Shown here one piece after another: positions 35,610-47,999 of a stretch of 64,000 bases of DNA. The stretch lies in the NCBI GenBank assembly GCA_029216955.1, contig JANAVB010029819.1, forward strand, positions 35,842,831-35,906,830, written 5' to 3'. The notes below the pieces were generated by a model. It saw nothing but the letters and a program-made list of their open reading frames with translations. It was not told the DNA's origin and did not search any database. Position 1 is the first letter of the stretch. Every line of letters begins with the position of its first letter. The stretch comes from Iris pallida. Lineage: Eukaryota; Streptophyta; Magnoliopsida; Asparagales; Iridaceae. The position numbers and the translations under genes were made by a program.

Positions 35610-38421
35610 TGTCATGCCCCAAAACCAGAATACTGGAGAGCGGGGGACAGATACAGCCAGCTACGTACATTGAAGTGGATCATACCTCGCAATACGGTCA
35701 CGGCTGTCTAGATGCATGAGGGTTTTTCTACTAGCCAACAGTCTCTTATGGTCAAGAACAAGCCTAGTGTCTCAACCTCAAGCAAGCAAGTAAATGTAAC
35801 AAGATGGTAGATCATCAGACATACAAGGTAAGGCATCCTAAACATTACATATTCAGATGATTATGAATCTAGTTATACAAAATACGAAGACTAGCCAATG
35901 TTTAAGTAATACATGATTAACCCTAGGATTTGTTAATCATGTTACAGCCCTTAGGCAGACATGAATGTAAGTTTTCAACACGAGCTAACACTTGCTCGAT
36001 GGCTAAATGCCTCAAAAGAATAATTTATAATAGAGTGGGAGAGCAAAATAAAATCTACTAGTTGCCAGGGTTGCGTCTAGTATTCACCATCTAGTTGGAA
36101 GGCTGGAAGATGCTCGGGTGCTGTTCTAAAATCTGGCCATACAAAACCAGCTGGGTCAGACCCCCGAAAGTGCAAGTTCCATAAGGGAGGCTTTACTTAA
36201 GAACTAAAACCATCATGTTAGATCACAAGGCATAATAATGACAAAAAAACTTAGAGTTAAGAATTCAGGGATAAATGATAAGATAACTAAGAAAATACTC
36301 TGGTAACCAAGTTACAACTCGTAAACCAAACAAGAATCGGAATTGTAACCCATCACCTGAACAGAACTTAGCCTCTGACTGACTATCGATAAGGTGAACC
36401 ATAAACAGTAACGTGCTGAAGTAACCATGTACTGGCCTTGTCTAGACAAGACTAGACTAGACGGGACTCCATCCATCAATCACGGCCAAGCAATGAGTAT
36501 GGCTTGATACTTTAACTAACTAGGGTTATTACAAGCCTAGTTACTAACAAGATGCGTTGAGATGTTCCAACAGCCACAAGCCCTGCAGACTTAATACAGG
36601 TTATCCAGTTGTAAGTTGAGAGAGATGTATTAGGTGACTTGGGGGTGCAACACATGACAGCGTGCTAAAAATGTCCCCTACTTGACGGCAGGCTACAAGG
36701 CCAATTAAAGCCCAGATAACGGGACTTCCTGTAGCTGGGAAATCTCTTCATGAACTACTTGATCAATCTAGTCATTATCCTAGTCAGATTCAGTATGAAT
36801 CCCTGACCGTAGAAAATTAGGTATTCATGTCTCAGACATGATGTAAGACGAGACATGTAGCTTGTACAGGAACAACCATCCACAGTGTCAAGATAAGATT
36901 TACTTAGCAAGCAGAGATAGCTGTCGCAACAGCATCAATATTACATGTTAGGTTACTTATCAAGTCAAGAGTACATCACAACGGACCACTATCAAGAATT
37001 ATCATGTGAAGTTGCTTGTAAAGAGTGCACCACGATGGGTCACTATCAAGAGTTATCATGTAAAGTCACATTGTCAAGTCGTGTTCATGTTAAGGGTACT
37101 TGTATACCAAGAACTTACTGGTCAAGAGTGCGGTACAATGGGCCACTGAAGGAGTTATCAGAGAGTGTACGTGCCATACCAAGATCATGTTTAAAGATCA
37201 GAGTGCATGTGCAATCATGGAAAATAACATTATAGGACCAGTTAAGTAAAGAGTACAAGCAAAGTCACAACTCACACTAAGGACCATGGGGACAAACATG
37301 GATAATGTAACACAGATTATCCTGGCCAGAAAGGGGGCAAAGGATCAAAGGGGGTATCATGGGTAGCATGTGCCCAAGGCCAACATGCTCCAAGGAGAGC
37401 ATGCGCCAAAGGATAGCACACACTGGGATTGGCATGCGCCTAAGGTCATGCGCCCATGGCTATGTGCCTGAGGCTATGCGCCTAGGGCATGCACCTATGG
37501 ATACTCGTTTTATGGAGAGTCAAGTGTTTAGGGAAGGCATGCGCCAAGTGCTATGCGCCCATATGCATGCGTCTACATGCATGCATCCACAGGGTTGTGA
37601 CAGGGTGCATTGGAAGATAAGTCTGGAGACTATCTTTCATGGCAAGTGGGCGCATAAGAAAAACTATGCGCCCAAGTAGGGAACACAGGGTACAATCGGC
37701 CGCATATAAAGGCTATGCTCCTAGGCAGGGGAGCCCTTGGGCGCATATATTGGACTATGTGCCCAATCAGGGAGCGTGGGGCCTTGGGCACATACAAATG
37801 GCTATGCGCCCAAAGGAAAGCAGTTGTGGGCTCATACAAATGCTATGCGCCCAATACTGTTCTTCTTCCCTAATCCGAAAAGATGAGTTTATGGAACCCA
37901 TGTACTTCCCAAGTTCATAAATCACTCAAAATAATTCGAAATCTGGATTTTCAAATGTCCATTTAGAGTAAAATTAAATTCTCTGCAACATGGAATAATC
38001 AAAACTTGAAAATAATGCAGTTTGGTAGATCAAAATCCAAAAAAACCAAGATTTGAGAAAAACTTAGATCTACAAGATTTAATCCACCAAAACCAAAAGT
38101 GCTAAGTACTAAAGAGTCATAAAACTAAGTAATGAAGACATTGGAACTATAAAACATGTGATCTCTCATGAAGTAAGATTACACTTGCCTAAGGTGGGTG
38201 GAGAGAATTAATGCAGGAAGAAGAAGAAGTTAATGAAAGTAATGAGGAGAGAGAGTGGAAAGTTGATATTTATATCACCCTTTCCCTCTCCAACCAAAAC
38301 CAAAATAAACCAAGCCAAGCTAAACCAAGACCAAACCAAGCCATGCTAGACAAGTCAAAATATGGGTCGAAAATCTGTACACGTATACTAGAAATAATAT
38401 AATAGAAAAATGGGAGTGACA
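35610..38421 (-). repeat. 5' LTR of G, complete (2812 bp)
   Basis: Plus-strand limits are TGTCATGCCCC at 35610 and GGGAGTGACA at 38421. It is collinear with the left copy from 36756 on. It holds a TATA box (TATAAATA on the minus strand, 38267-38274) about 150 bp from the LTR start, repeats built on GTCAAGAGTGCACCAC (36960-37145), an irregular ATGCGCCCA array (37359-37850) and an imperfect copy of the GTTACAA/TTGTAAC inverted repeat (36311-36349). The long distance from TATA to LTR end implies a transcribed leader of about 2.6 kb. Confidence 0.9.
38267..38274 (-). promoter_or_regulatory. TATA box in the 5' LTR of G
   Basis: TATAAATA on the minus strand, conserved in the left LTR (27575-27582) and followed downstream by a purine-poor leader. 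In R the equivalent place has TTATATAA (63446-63453), and LTR1 of R has the weaker TTAAATAA (58467-58474). Confidence 0.65.
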
Positions 38422-38539
38422 ATCATAAAACTCCATCATGAAAACATTTCTTCAAAAATTTTAAACTATAGATTCACTGTATATAGTCTAAAATTACCTG
38501 CGTCGATTTGTTAGTTAAGGAACTACAAAACATGTTCCA

Positions 38540-41500
38540 TCCACTCTGTACGAACTTTATTATTTTTTCGAAATTGTAGTCTTCCATTTGACTGTAGTAC
38601 TATTTGTAAATAGGAAGAAAAAATAAAACTGTTACTATCATGATATATTTATATTCTAAATATACATGTCGATTAAGAAAAATATCACCTTTGGATTAAG
38701 TAAGGTTAGATCAGATGTGATCTCCTTCATAAATCTCATCACGTAGTACCCACATTCCACAGAGCCGGCTTGTTGTGGCACCTAATCATAGAAAATTAAG
38801 CAAAGTCCTTACAAACTTGTATTTATTTTTCATTTACATTTACATGAGAGAAATATATTGTACCTTAATTGTTATCCAGTTCAATTTAAACTTTTTGACT
38901 TGCTTTTCCATTTGAGCATGAAACATCCGAAGTCTACTATATGCAAATTAAAGTGGATAATATTAATAGTCATTATTGAATCATCTAATTAGTACCTTAA
39001 CTGTAGTTGTGAAATTCCTAAAATATGGTACAAATATTGATGAATAACTTGTTACAATGTACTTAAGATCGTCTTGGACGTAACTCCTCAAAGAGTCCAA
39101 ATAATATGCTCTCATTAGTGATAGGTCAATGACAACCAAAACCTAATAAAAATTGTAACACCATATAGCACCAAGATATATACAAGTTATCGAGTTAGTG
39201 AGAACTTGTGAAGAAAAATAAGTAAGAAAATGTATTAATTACCAATGGTTGTATGGCAAAAAAACAAGTTGACTTTCTTTTCGAGATAACAAACTGTTAC
39301 AAATATGTCGTGCCCTTGCATCCCGCGTTCCAAGAGCATCTTTCAAAACAGACGAGGAGACTAGTCTCGGATTAATGAAGCAAACATCCTCGACAAGGTT
39401 TATCTCCCTTCAACGAATGTACAACAACCTATATATGCAGTTTGCAGATTATTTAGATCAACTTATTAATGTAATAACAAAATTTTGAAAAGCAAAGTAT
39501 TCAATTACCTTATGTATATTTGGACGCAATTAGATGATAGGGCGCGTATTTTAATGAAATTTTTGAAATCCTCCTCGAGAAGAATTGCAACAGTTACGGT
39601 ATTAAATAATTTGCCAGGAAGTGCTACCGAAATTGCAGTTTTTTCAACGATTAAGCGTTGTACCAGTTTAGCAAAGCAGTCCATTACGGGCGGATTTTTG
39701 AATGACCTTATAATTCGAGTGGAAGCCCTTGTTGGAGTTTTAACTTTAGTTGGCATGTTCTTTTGCTCGTTGGGAGCGTCCTTGTCCACCTTAGATGCCT
39801 AAAATACAACACAATTTCAGAATAAAAATGTATAAGACTTTTAATATGATATTTATAGAAGAGACTTCTAAATAAATATTGACTACCTCTCTAATTAGAG
39901 TACCATGAAGAACTAAATCGGTTGGCCAAAGTATGTGATAACCAATAGCATCCTTAATCGTAGTTAGAGGGATATCTTCAGGTAGAATAGGAAGCAACAC
40001 ATCCTCGTCCAATACCAGTTCGATGGACACAATAATATTGGGGGGCTTGTATTCCATATTGGTTCCTTTGGCAACAATATTATCGATGGAACCCACAGCC
40101 AATTGGCAATCTTCTACCTTTTTAAAAGAAAGCATATAGAAAATTGTATATGCTTTTATTACTTCCATTTTACTAGTATTTCAAGAATAAAGAAACCGAC
40201 ATGTAGTACCTTTGTTTTACTCTTCGGACTAGGTTTTATTGCATCGAAATCCATATCTTGATCAATTTGGAGAGAAGATTTTTCACTTACAACCTTTTTC
40301 AGAAAAGTAGATACTGGTATCAGAAAAGTAGATACTGATTCAAGTAGACAGAAAAGTCCAACTTTCCAGAAAAGTTCAAGTAGAAAGAAAAATGCAAGTA
40401 GATAGTGTGTGTTCAAGTAGATAGTGTTTAGAAAAGTTCAAGTAGACAGAGAAGTCCAACTTTCTAGAAATAAACAAATAGAAAGAAAAGTTAAAGTAGA
40501 TAGTGTGTGTCTATTTTACACTAAAATTGATAGAGGGGATGAAATAAACCTGGTTCATGATCCTTGGCATTTGTGAACCTTCAGAGGCATAACTCGGTGC
40601 AATCACGGTAGGGATTGGAGGAATTGGAAAGTTGTAACCGGTATTGGATAATGGCGTAGCACAGAGACCTTGTGAAAGTAAGTTGTTTATCATCTTATTT
40701 TTTCTCTCAATCTCATCAAGCAACTTCTTTTTCTCCTCCTCCCAACCAGTCGGAGTTTTAGGAGTGTTGAAAAAAGATCTTGGGGTGACATATTTCTCCT
40801 TTGCCGTAACACGACCACTGTGCTCGGGCCTCTCCATTGCATATCCAAAAGCATCTATATTTTGAGAAAACAACTCTCCATAACTTATTTTCTTTTTTAC
40901 TTCATCCTATGAAAAGAATGAATTTTTGTTAGCATCTTAATATGAAGTTGTGCAAGAAAAAGGAAAATGAAATACAGTTAAGACTTGCTTACAATTTTAT
41001 CCACCATTGCTTGTGTGACTGGATCATAAACTATCGATGGATCATCACCTTCATCAGCATCTTCATTATCACCCCCTAGTATTCTTTTTGTTGAACTGTT
41101 GCCTACATCCCGCTTTTGCTTCTTTTGAGCTAGCTTCTAAAATAGACAACGGTCTACTTGGTCCTCAGTATATGTACCGTCTTTCTTCTGTTATTTAGAA
41201 AAAGTAATTATATAAAACTCATAATACTGACTTCAAATTCAAAATGAGATCATTTATAATTTCTTCTCTTAAACTGGCATAGCCTTTTTGGCTTAGCCTA
41301 TGGTTATATACCTGCTTCATTATCCGGCTTTGTTGTTTTTTGCGCCAGGACTGAAATAATTAATAATGTAATTTGTTTACAGTAAGTAAGAATTTTTGAA
41401 GTTGTAAAGTTAAAACATATTTAACACTACGATACCTGAAAGTCGTTAGAAAGATGAGTTGTCACAAACTTGGACCATTCATTTTGATTGATAAAACCAT

Positions 41501-41600
41501 AGTTTGGAGGGGGATTTCTAAGAACTGCAAGTTTGTCCATATTGGCAAGAACATAAGCTGTCAATGTATGTCGAAATGATTTTGATGCGACACCCATTTT
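38540..41600 (-). pseudogene. TNPA-like protein with C-terminal Ulp1/C48 cysteine protease domain (element D)
   Basis: Exons on the minus strand. Near 41600-41440: NPPPNYGFINQNEWSKFV, plant-transposase type. 40873-40511: REPEHSGRV-like MERPEHSGRVTAKEKYVTP, then a coiled-coil-like GWEEEKKKLLDEIERKNK. 40420-39791: DUF8039-like, with IPLTTIKDAIGYHILWP. 39789-39505: the region usually found before the protease. Then the Ulp1 domain: LVFLPYNHW (His, near 39270-39243), VLVVIDLSLMRAYYLDSL (Asp, near 39155-39095) and QAGSVECGYYVMRFMKEI (Cys, exon 38781-38689). The His, Asp and Cys expected for a SUMO-protease-like fold are all present. The His exon joins the next one out of phase under standard splicing, so the gene is probably broken. 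Confidence 0.75.
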
Positions 41601-41719
41601 TCATTAATTTTTTTAGCTCTTGAATGAACGAGAAAAGATTGTTGCATATGAAGATTACTACAGTTTGGAACCAATAAGTACTAATAAATGAACTCAAAAT
41701 AATCATCAGTTGCCTTCTT

Positions 41720-42391
41720 CTATCTTGATGTTCCACAAGTTGGACAATCCGATAAATCACTATATTCCTTTCTATAAAGTATGCAATCATTGGGACATGC
41801 ATGTATCTTCTCATATTCTAAACTAAGAGCTTTCATCATCATCTTAGCCTCGTATATTGATGAAGGTATTTTATTTTGTGTTGGGAACATGTCATGAAGA
41901 GTTTTCAGCAACTCTAAAAAGCTACTGTTAGACCACCCAAATCTTCCTTTAATGTTATACAATCTGATCAATCCTGATAGTTTGTATACTTTGAACAACC
42001 AGGATACAGAGGCTTTTTAGCATCTTCGAGTAGAGCAATAAATGACTTGCGGTCACCAGAAATATGTTCATATGCAGCATTAACCATTTCTACAACATCT
42101 GCAGCATCATCAAAGGAGTCATCTTCATAGTCGTGTGTTTCTTCAACATACGTTGCAAAGCTTGACGATCCTATCTTCTTGTGTTTCTCACCATGCAAAA
42201 CCCATACCATATCGATCTATGCCCCTCCTAAACAAATCTTTTCTTACGTCTCCTAACGTTTGAAATGTCAGATTTCCATATTTTTCGTATGGACATATAA
42301 TAGAATTAGGATTACTTGAATGGAGTCTTGTAAACTCAAGAAACTCTTCTACTCCTTCCTCATATTCCCTACAAATTGTATCCTTTGACAT
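41720..42391 (-). pseudogene. TNP2 transposase remnant of element D, truncated and frameshifted
   Basis: The transposase-associated region starts MSKDTICREYEEGVEEFLEF (42391) and has CPYEKYGNL, in which the second Cys of the usual CPC pair is lost. It continues VWVLHGEKHKK, an acidic linker, KKPLYPGCSKY, then LEYEKIHACPNDCILYRKEY and CPTCGTSR at 41723. The parts lie in different frames (shifts near 42200 and 41985). After CPTCGTSR the TNP2 core, DUF4218 and DUF4216 regions are absent and TNPA-like sequence begins within about 120 bp, which marks an internal deletion of most of the gene. Confidence 0.85.
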
Positions 42392-43256
42392 CCACGTTTA
42401 TCCATTTTGGGTTGGATTAGAATAGAAGTGCCTACACAGGTTAATATAACATGTTAGCTATGATTTAGACATGTAACTCTACTTAGCAAGATACAAAGTA
42501 CAAAATAGAGGATACAAATAAAGTGTTAGAGGACAACATGAAAGTTTTGGAGTAAAAAAGAGGATACAAATACAGTATATAATGTTGTAACAGACTGTAT
42601 ACCTGAGCTTTAACTTTTGATGACCTTAGTCCACTCCTTAAGGTCTTTGTTTCATCATTTCCTGCAACCAAAATGTGGCAGAGCTATTTTTTAAGCTACA
42701 ACAATATTTTTTAAGAAGGGCAATGAAACATGTACAATGCAAGACTGAGAAAAAACTATCTAAGAATGTGCAATGCAAATGCAAAGGGTATCTAAAACTA
42801 GTAGAAGACAATGCCTGCAAGTATTTAAATCCTTCACATTGAAGAACCATTTATTCTACAAATAAAGAAACGAACAATTCTCAGTTGCATACCCTAATTC
42901 TGACTGAATTCTAAGTTACAAACAACAAAGGAGTCCACTTGTAGCTGCCATAAAAACTTATCAAGTAAAGGTTATTTTTCAATAAATATCGACCAAACTC
43001 CATTCATGAACATGCAAATGCTTTAACCCAAAAGAAATGTTTTTTTATAGTTGAAGGTGCTAGATAAATACAATTACAATATCTTCATACATTAGGAAAA
43101 GAATATCGTCCATTAACTTCAAGGATTATAAATTTCCACTAAACAACAAAGATTAATTTGATATTACATATTAGCAAACTAATGCAACATTGAAGTAGGG
43201 AGAAACTAAGAGTTTATGCATTTCAAATAAAAAATTGAGATACATCTAGAAATTAG
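42392..43256. other. Leader or intron DNA of element D, no gene
   Basis: AT-rich, between the TNP2 remnant and the tandem units. Nothing recognised. Confidence 0.5.
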
Positions 43257-46200
43257 GGACCAACGATACACTAAAAGTTGAGATACATCTAAAAGTTGAA
43301 ATATATCGAAAATCAGTGTATACTGATACACCTACTGATACGCACCCAAAAACCCAAAATCAAATTTTCCATATGCCAACAAGGATACATATCATTTTCG
43401 AAAGGCTAGTCCCAAAAACAAAAGGAAGAAAAGAGACAGAAGAAACCAAAACTGTGAAAATAGGAAACAACACAATTTACTGCCCTATTCCAGAAGGAAA
43501 ATAATCATTTATTTATCAAATCCATCAAAACCAAGAATTTCATAAATAAACGTCCTTAAAATTCAAATTTTCTAAACTAAATCGGAATCTCCCAACTAAC
43601 CCTTACACAAACACCTACATGAAGATGACAATTTCACAAAACCATTATACATTCATAACACAAACACCAACTACAAGGTCCGAAAAAAAGAAAAAGAAAT
43701 TTATGCAAAGAAAATAGGAGAAGATGGCAATTTCACAAAACCTACAGGATCAAAATCATCCCCATCGAATCAAATTTTGTAAACCTTACAAATTTTGAAG
43801 TTCAAAAGAACTTGAACTCCCCTAAGTGCCATTCATCAACAAAAAACTAACAAACCCATTTCAGTTCCTACATTGAAGTCGGACAGCATAGCATCCAAAA
43901 ACCCACAAGGAATGCCAAAGTCTTGTCATAGTGAAAACAAACCCACTCCAGTTCCTTAACCACGAACCACATTGAACATATCTTAGCATCCAAATACCAC
44001 AAGCCATACAGAAATGATGTGTATTTTGTAGTGTCTGCGTCGTATCCAACGTGTATTCTCAAGTGTTTGTGCCGTGTCCGATACGTGTTTGTGACATTCA
44101 CAATATCAATACCATCCAAAAGACCATTAGCATGCAAAAAAAAAACTCATCTTGGCTAGAAATAAAGCAAGCCCACTCCATTACTTGTTCAACTACAAAA
44201 ACCACATTGAATGTATGAATACAGAGCACAACATCCAAAAATCCAGTGGTAGAAGGACATATTTGGCAACAACGAAACGAACCCACTTCTCTATTTCTTC
44301 GACTATAATCAAACCCACATTAAATGTATCAACACAAAACATAGCATCCAAAATTCCATTGGTTCGCCGTTAGAAGTCCTTCAGAAAAAAAGGGGACTCA
44401 TTTTGGCCCATCATAATGAAAAGAAACAAACAAAGGCCACCTGAAGCTCTCTTCCACTACAAACCCCCTACATTAAAGAAAGCTGAACCAACAGCAGATA
44501 ACAATGAGAATACAAACACATCCAAAAAGGGTTTGTAGCGAGAGAAAAATCCTAAGTGAACTTAGTTGCAATGCACAGAGAAAAACCCTAAGTTGCTGAA
44601 CGAAGTTACCACCAAAAAAATCCTATCGTGAGGAACGAACGAAGTTGGCACAAAAAAGACATAGGCATAAAATTGAATTTCAGGGAGAGAAAATTAAATG
44701 CATTATACCGTACTGTGAAGATTGAAGTTGTCGCATTGTGAAGATCGAAGTAATGAAATTAAGGACCAACGATACACTAAAAATTGTGATACATCTAAAA
44801 ATTGAGATACATCCAAAATTAGTGTACACTGATACACCTACTGATACGCACAAAAAAAACCCAAAATCAAATTTTTCATATGCCAACAAGGATACATATC
44901 CTTTTCGAAAGGCTAGTCCCAAAAACAAAAGGAAGAAAGGAGACAGAAGAAACCCAAACTGTGTACAATAGAAAACAGTACAATTTAGTGCCTATTCCAG
45001 AAGAAAAATAATCATCTCTGTATCAAATCTATCAAAACCAAGAATTTCACAAATAAAAGTCCTAAAAATTCAAATTTACCAAACTAAATCGGAATCTCCC
45101 AACTAACCCTTACACAAACACCTACAGGAAGATGGAAATTTTACAAAACCCTTACACATTCATAACACAAACACCAACTACAAGGCCCGGAAAAAGAAGA
45201 AGAAATTTATACATAGAAAATAGGAGAAGATGGCAATTTTACAAAATCTACAGGAACAAAATCATCTCCATCGAATCAAATTATGCAACTAAACAATAAA
45301 CCTTACCAATTTTGAAGTTCGAAAGTACTTGAACTCCCCTAAGTGAACCCTAGCCATTCATCCAACAAAAAAAAATAACAAACCCATTTCAGTTCCTACA
45401 TTGAAGGCAGACAACATAGCATCCAAAAACCCACAAGGAATGCCAAAGTCTTGTCATAATGAAAACAAACCCACTCCAGTTCCTTAACCACGAACCACAT
45501 TGAACATATCTTAGCATCCAAACACCACAAGCCAAACAGAAATGCTGTGTATTTTGTAGTATCTGCGTCGTATCCAACGTATATTCTCGAGTGTTTTTGC
45601 CGTGTCCAATGCGTGTTTGTGACATTCACAATATCAATACCATCCAAAAAACCATTAGCATGCAAAAAAAAGAACTCATCTTAGCTAGAAATAAAGCAAG
45701 CCCACTCCATTACTTGTTCAACTACAAAAATCACATTGAATGTATGAATACAGAGCACAACATCCAAAAACCCAGTGGTGGAAGGACATATTTTGCAACA
45801 ACGAAACAAACCCACTTCTCTATTTCTTCGACTATAGTCAAACCCACATTAAATGTATCAACACAAAACATAGCATCCAAAATTCCGTTGGTTCGCCGTT
45901 AGAAGTCCTTCAGAAAAAAAAGGGACTCATTTTGGCCCATCATAATGAAAAGAAACAAACAAAAGCCACCTGAAGCTCTCTTCCACTACAAACCCCCCAC
46001 ATTAAAGAAAGCTTAACCAACAGTAGATAACAATGACAATACAAACACATCCAAAAAGGGTTTGTAGCGAGAGAAAAATCCTAAGTTAACTTAGTTGCAA
46101 TGCACAGAGAAAAACCCTAAGTTGCCGAACGAAGTTACCACCAAAAAAATCCTATCGTGAGGAACGAACGAAGTTGGCACAAAAAAACATAGGCATAAAA

Positions 46201-47735
46201 TTGAATTTCAGAGAGAGAAAATTAAATGCATTATACCGTACTGTGAAGATTGAAGTTGTCACATTGTGAAGATCGAAGTAATGAAATTAAGGACCAACGA
46301 TACACTAAAAATTGAGATACATCTAAAAATTGAGATACATCCAAAATCAGTGTATACTGATACACCTACTGATACGCACCAAAAAAAACCCAAAATCAAA
46401 TTTTTCATATGCCAACAAGGATACATATCCTTTTCGAAAGGCTAGTCCCAAAAACAAAAGGAAGAAAGGAGACAGAAGAAACCCAAACTGTGTACAATAG
46501 AAAACAGTACAATTTAGTGCCTATTCCAGAAGAAAAATAATTATCTCTGTATCAAATCCATCAAAACCAAGAATTTCACAAATAAAAGTCCTAAAAATTC
46601 AAATTTACCAAACTAAATCGGAATCTCCCAACTAACCCTTACACAAACACCTACAGGAAGATGGAAATTTCACAAAACCCTTACACATTCATAACACAAA
46701 CACCAACTATAAGGCCCGAAAAAAGAAGAAGAAATTTATACATAGAAAATAGAAGAAGATGGCAATTTTACAAAATCTACAGGAACAAAATCATCTCCAT
46801 CGAATCAAATTCTGCAAATAAACAATAAACCTTACCAATTTTGAAGTTCGAATGTACTTGAGCAAGGCAGACAACATAGCATCCAAAAACCCACAAGGAA
46901 AGTCAAAGTCTTGCCATAATGAAAACAAACCCACTCCAGTTCCTTAACCACGAACCATATTAAATATATTTTAGCATCCAAACACCACAAGCCATATAGA
47001 AATGCTACGTATTTTATAGTGTCTGCGTCATATCCAACGTGTATTCTCGAGTGTTTGTGCCGCGTCCAATACGTGTTTGTGACATTCACAATATCAATAC
47101 CATCCAAAAGACCATTAACATGCAAAAAAAGAACTCATCTTGCTAGAAATATAACAAGCCCACTACATTACTTGTTCAACTACAAAAACTACATTGAATG
47201 TATGAATACAGAGCACAACATCCAAAAACCCAGTGGTAGAAGAACTTATTTTGCCACAACGAAACAAACCCACTTCTCTATTTCTTCGACTATAATTAAA
47301 CCCACATTGAATGTATCAATATAGAACGTAGCATCCAAAAACCTATTGGTTTGCCGTTAGAAGTCCTTAAGAAAAAAAAATGGACTCATTTTGGCCCATC
47401 ATAATGAAAAGAAACAAACAAAAGCCACCTGAAGCTCTCTTCCACTAAAAACCCCCCACATTGAAGAAAGCAGAACCAACAACAGATAACAAAGAGAATA
47501 CAAACACATCCAAAAAAAAGTTTGTAGTGAGAGAAAAATCCTAAGTGAACCCTTAGTTGCAATGCATAGAGAAAAACCCTATGTTAATGAACAAAGTTGT
47601 CACCAAAAAAACCCTAACTTGAAGAACGAAAAAGTTGGCACAAAAAAAATATAGGCATAAAATAGAATTTCAGAGAGAAAAAATTAAAGGCATTATACCG
47701 CACGGTGAAGATCGAAGTGCCGTATTGTGAAGAAC
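43257..47735. repeat. Three tandem 1.5-kb units in the 5' part of element D
   Basis: Unit starts, marked by GGACCAACGATACACTAAAA, lie at 43257, 44763 and 46291, giving periods of 1506 and 1528 bp. The third unit runs to about 47735 with small deletions. The units are near-identical by eye. Units 2 and 3 share details absent from unit 1, so the second duplication is probably the younger one. Each carries a minus-strand open frame starting MHANG or MHVNG (44137-43868, 45665-45396, 47125-46832). It overlaps a GTGTCCGATACG-type degenerate repeat and resembles no known protein, so I do not call it a gene. Confidence 0.9.
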
Positions 47736-47799
47736 GGTTAGGGTTTTCTCCAGTACGATGTTGTTGAAGACTCCAGAGCGGTTTCAAAGTGGAGGGGTT

Positions 47800-47975
47800 T
47801 TCTCCAGAGCGGTTTCAAAAAGGGGGGAGAGAGGGGTTTCTGAGAGGGGAAGAGAGGAGGGGTTTCTGAGAAGGGGAGAGACGAGGGTTTCTGAGAGGGG
47901 GAAAGATGAGGGTTTCTGAGAGAGCGGGGGAGAGAAGTCGAGAGTTTCGAAGAGAGCGGGGGAAAGAAGTCGAGA
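47800..47975. repeat. GGGTTTCTGAGAG tandem repeat, leader of element D
   Basis: About five copies of a 25-28-bp unit containing GGGTTTCTGAG, followed by two GTCGAGAGTTTCG units. It is purine-rich on the plus strand and pyrimidine-rich on the minus strand, the transcribed direction of D. It starts about 330 bp inside the terminus. Confidence 0.8.
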
Positions 47976-47999
47976 GTTTCGTTCTTATGGGCCTCAAAA

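Larger units (their letters stand above)
26044..38421 (-). mobile_element. Ty3/Gypsy LTR retrotransposon G, minus strand, 3' LTR incomplete in window
   Basis: Direct repeats 26044-27730 and 36756-38421 are the LTRs. The right LTR is complete (35610-38421). The left one is cut at 26043 by element C, and its remaining part should lie left of the window. On the minus strand the order is 5' LTR, gag, protease, reverse transcriptase, RNase H, integrase, polypurine tract, 3' LTR, which is the Ty3/Gypsy order. Solo LTR S1 splits pol. All coding parts contain stops or frameshifts, so it is dead. Its right end abuts element D DNA at 38422; the presumed 5-bp target sequence there is ATCAT. Confidence 0.9.
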
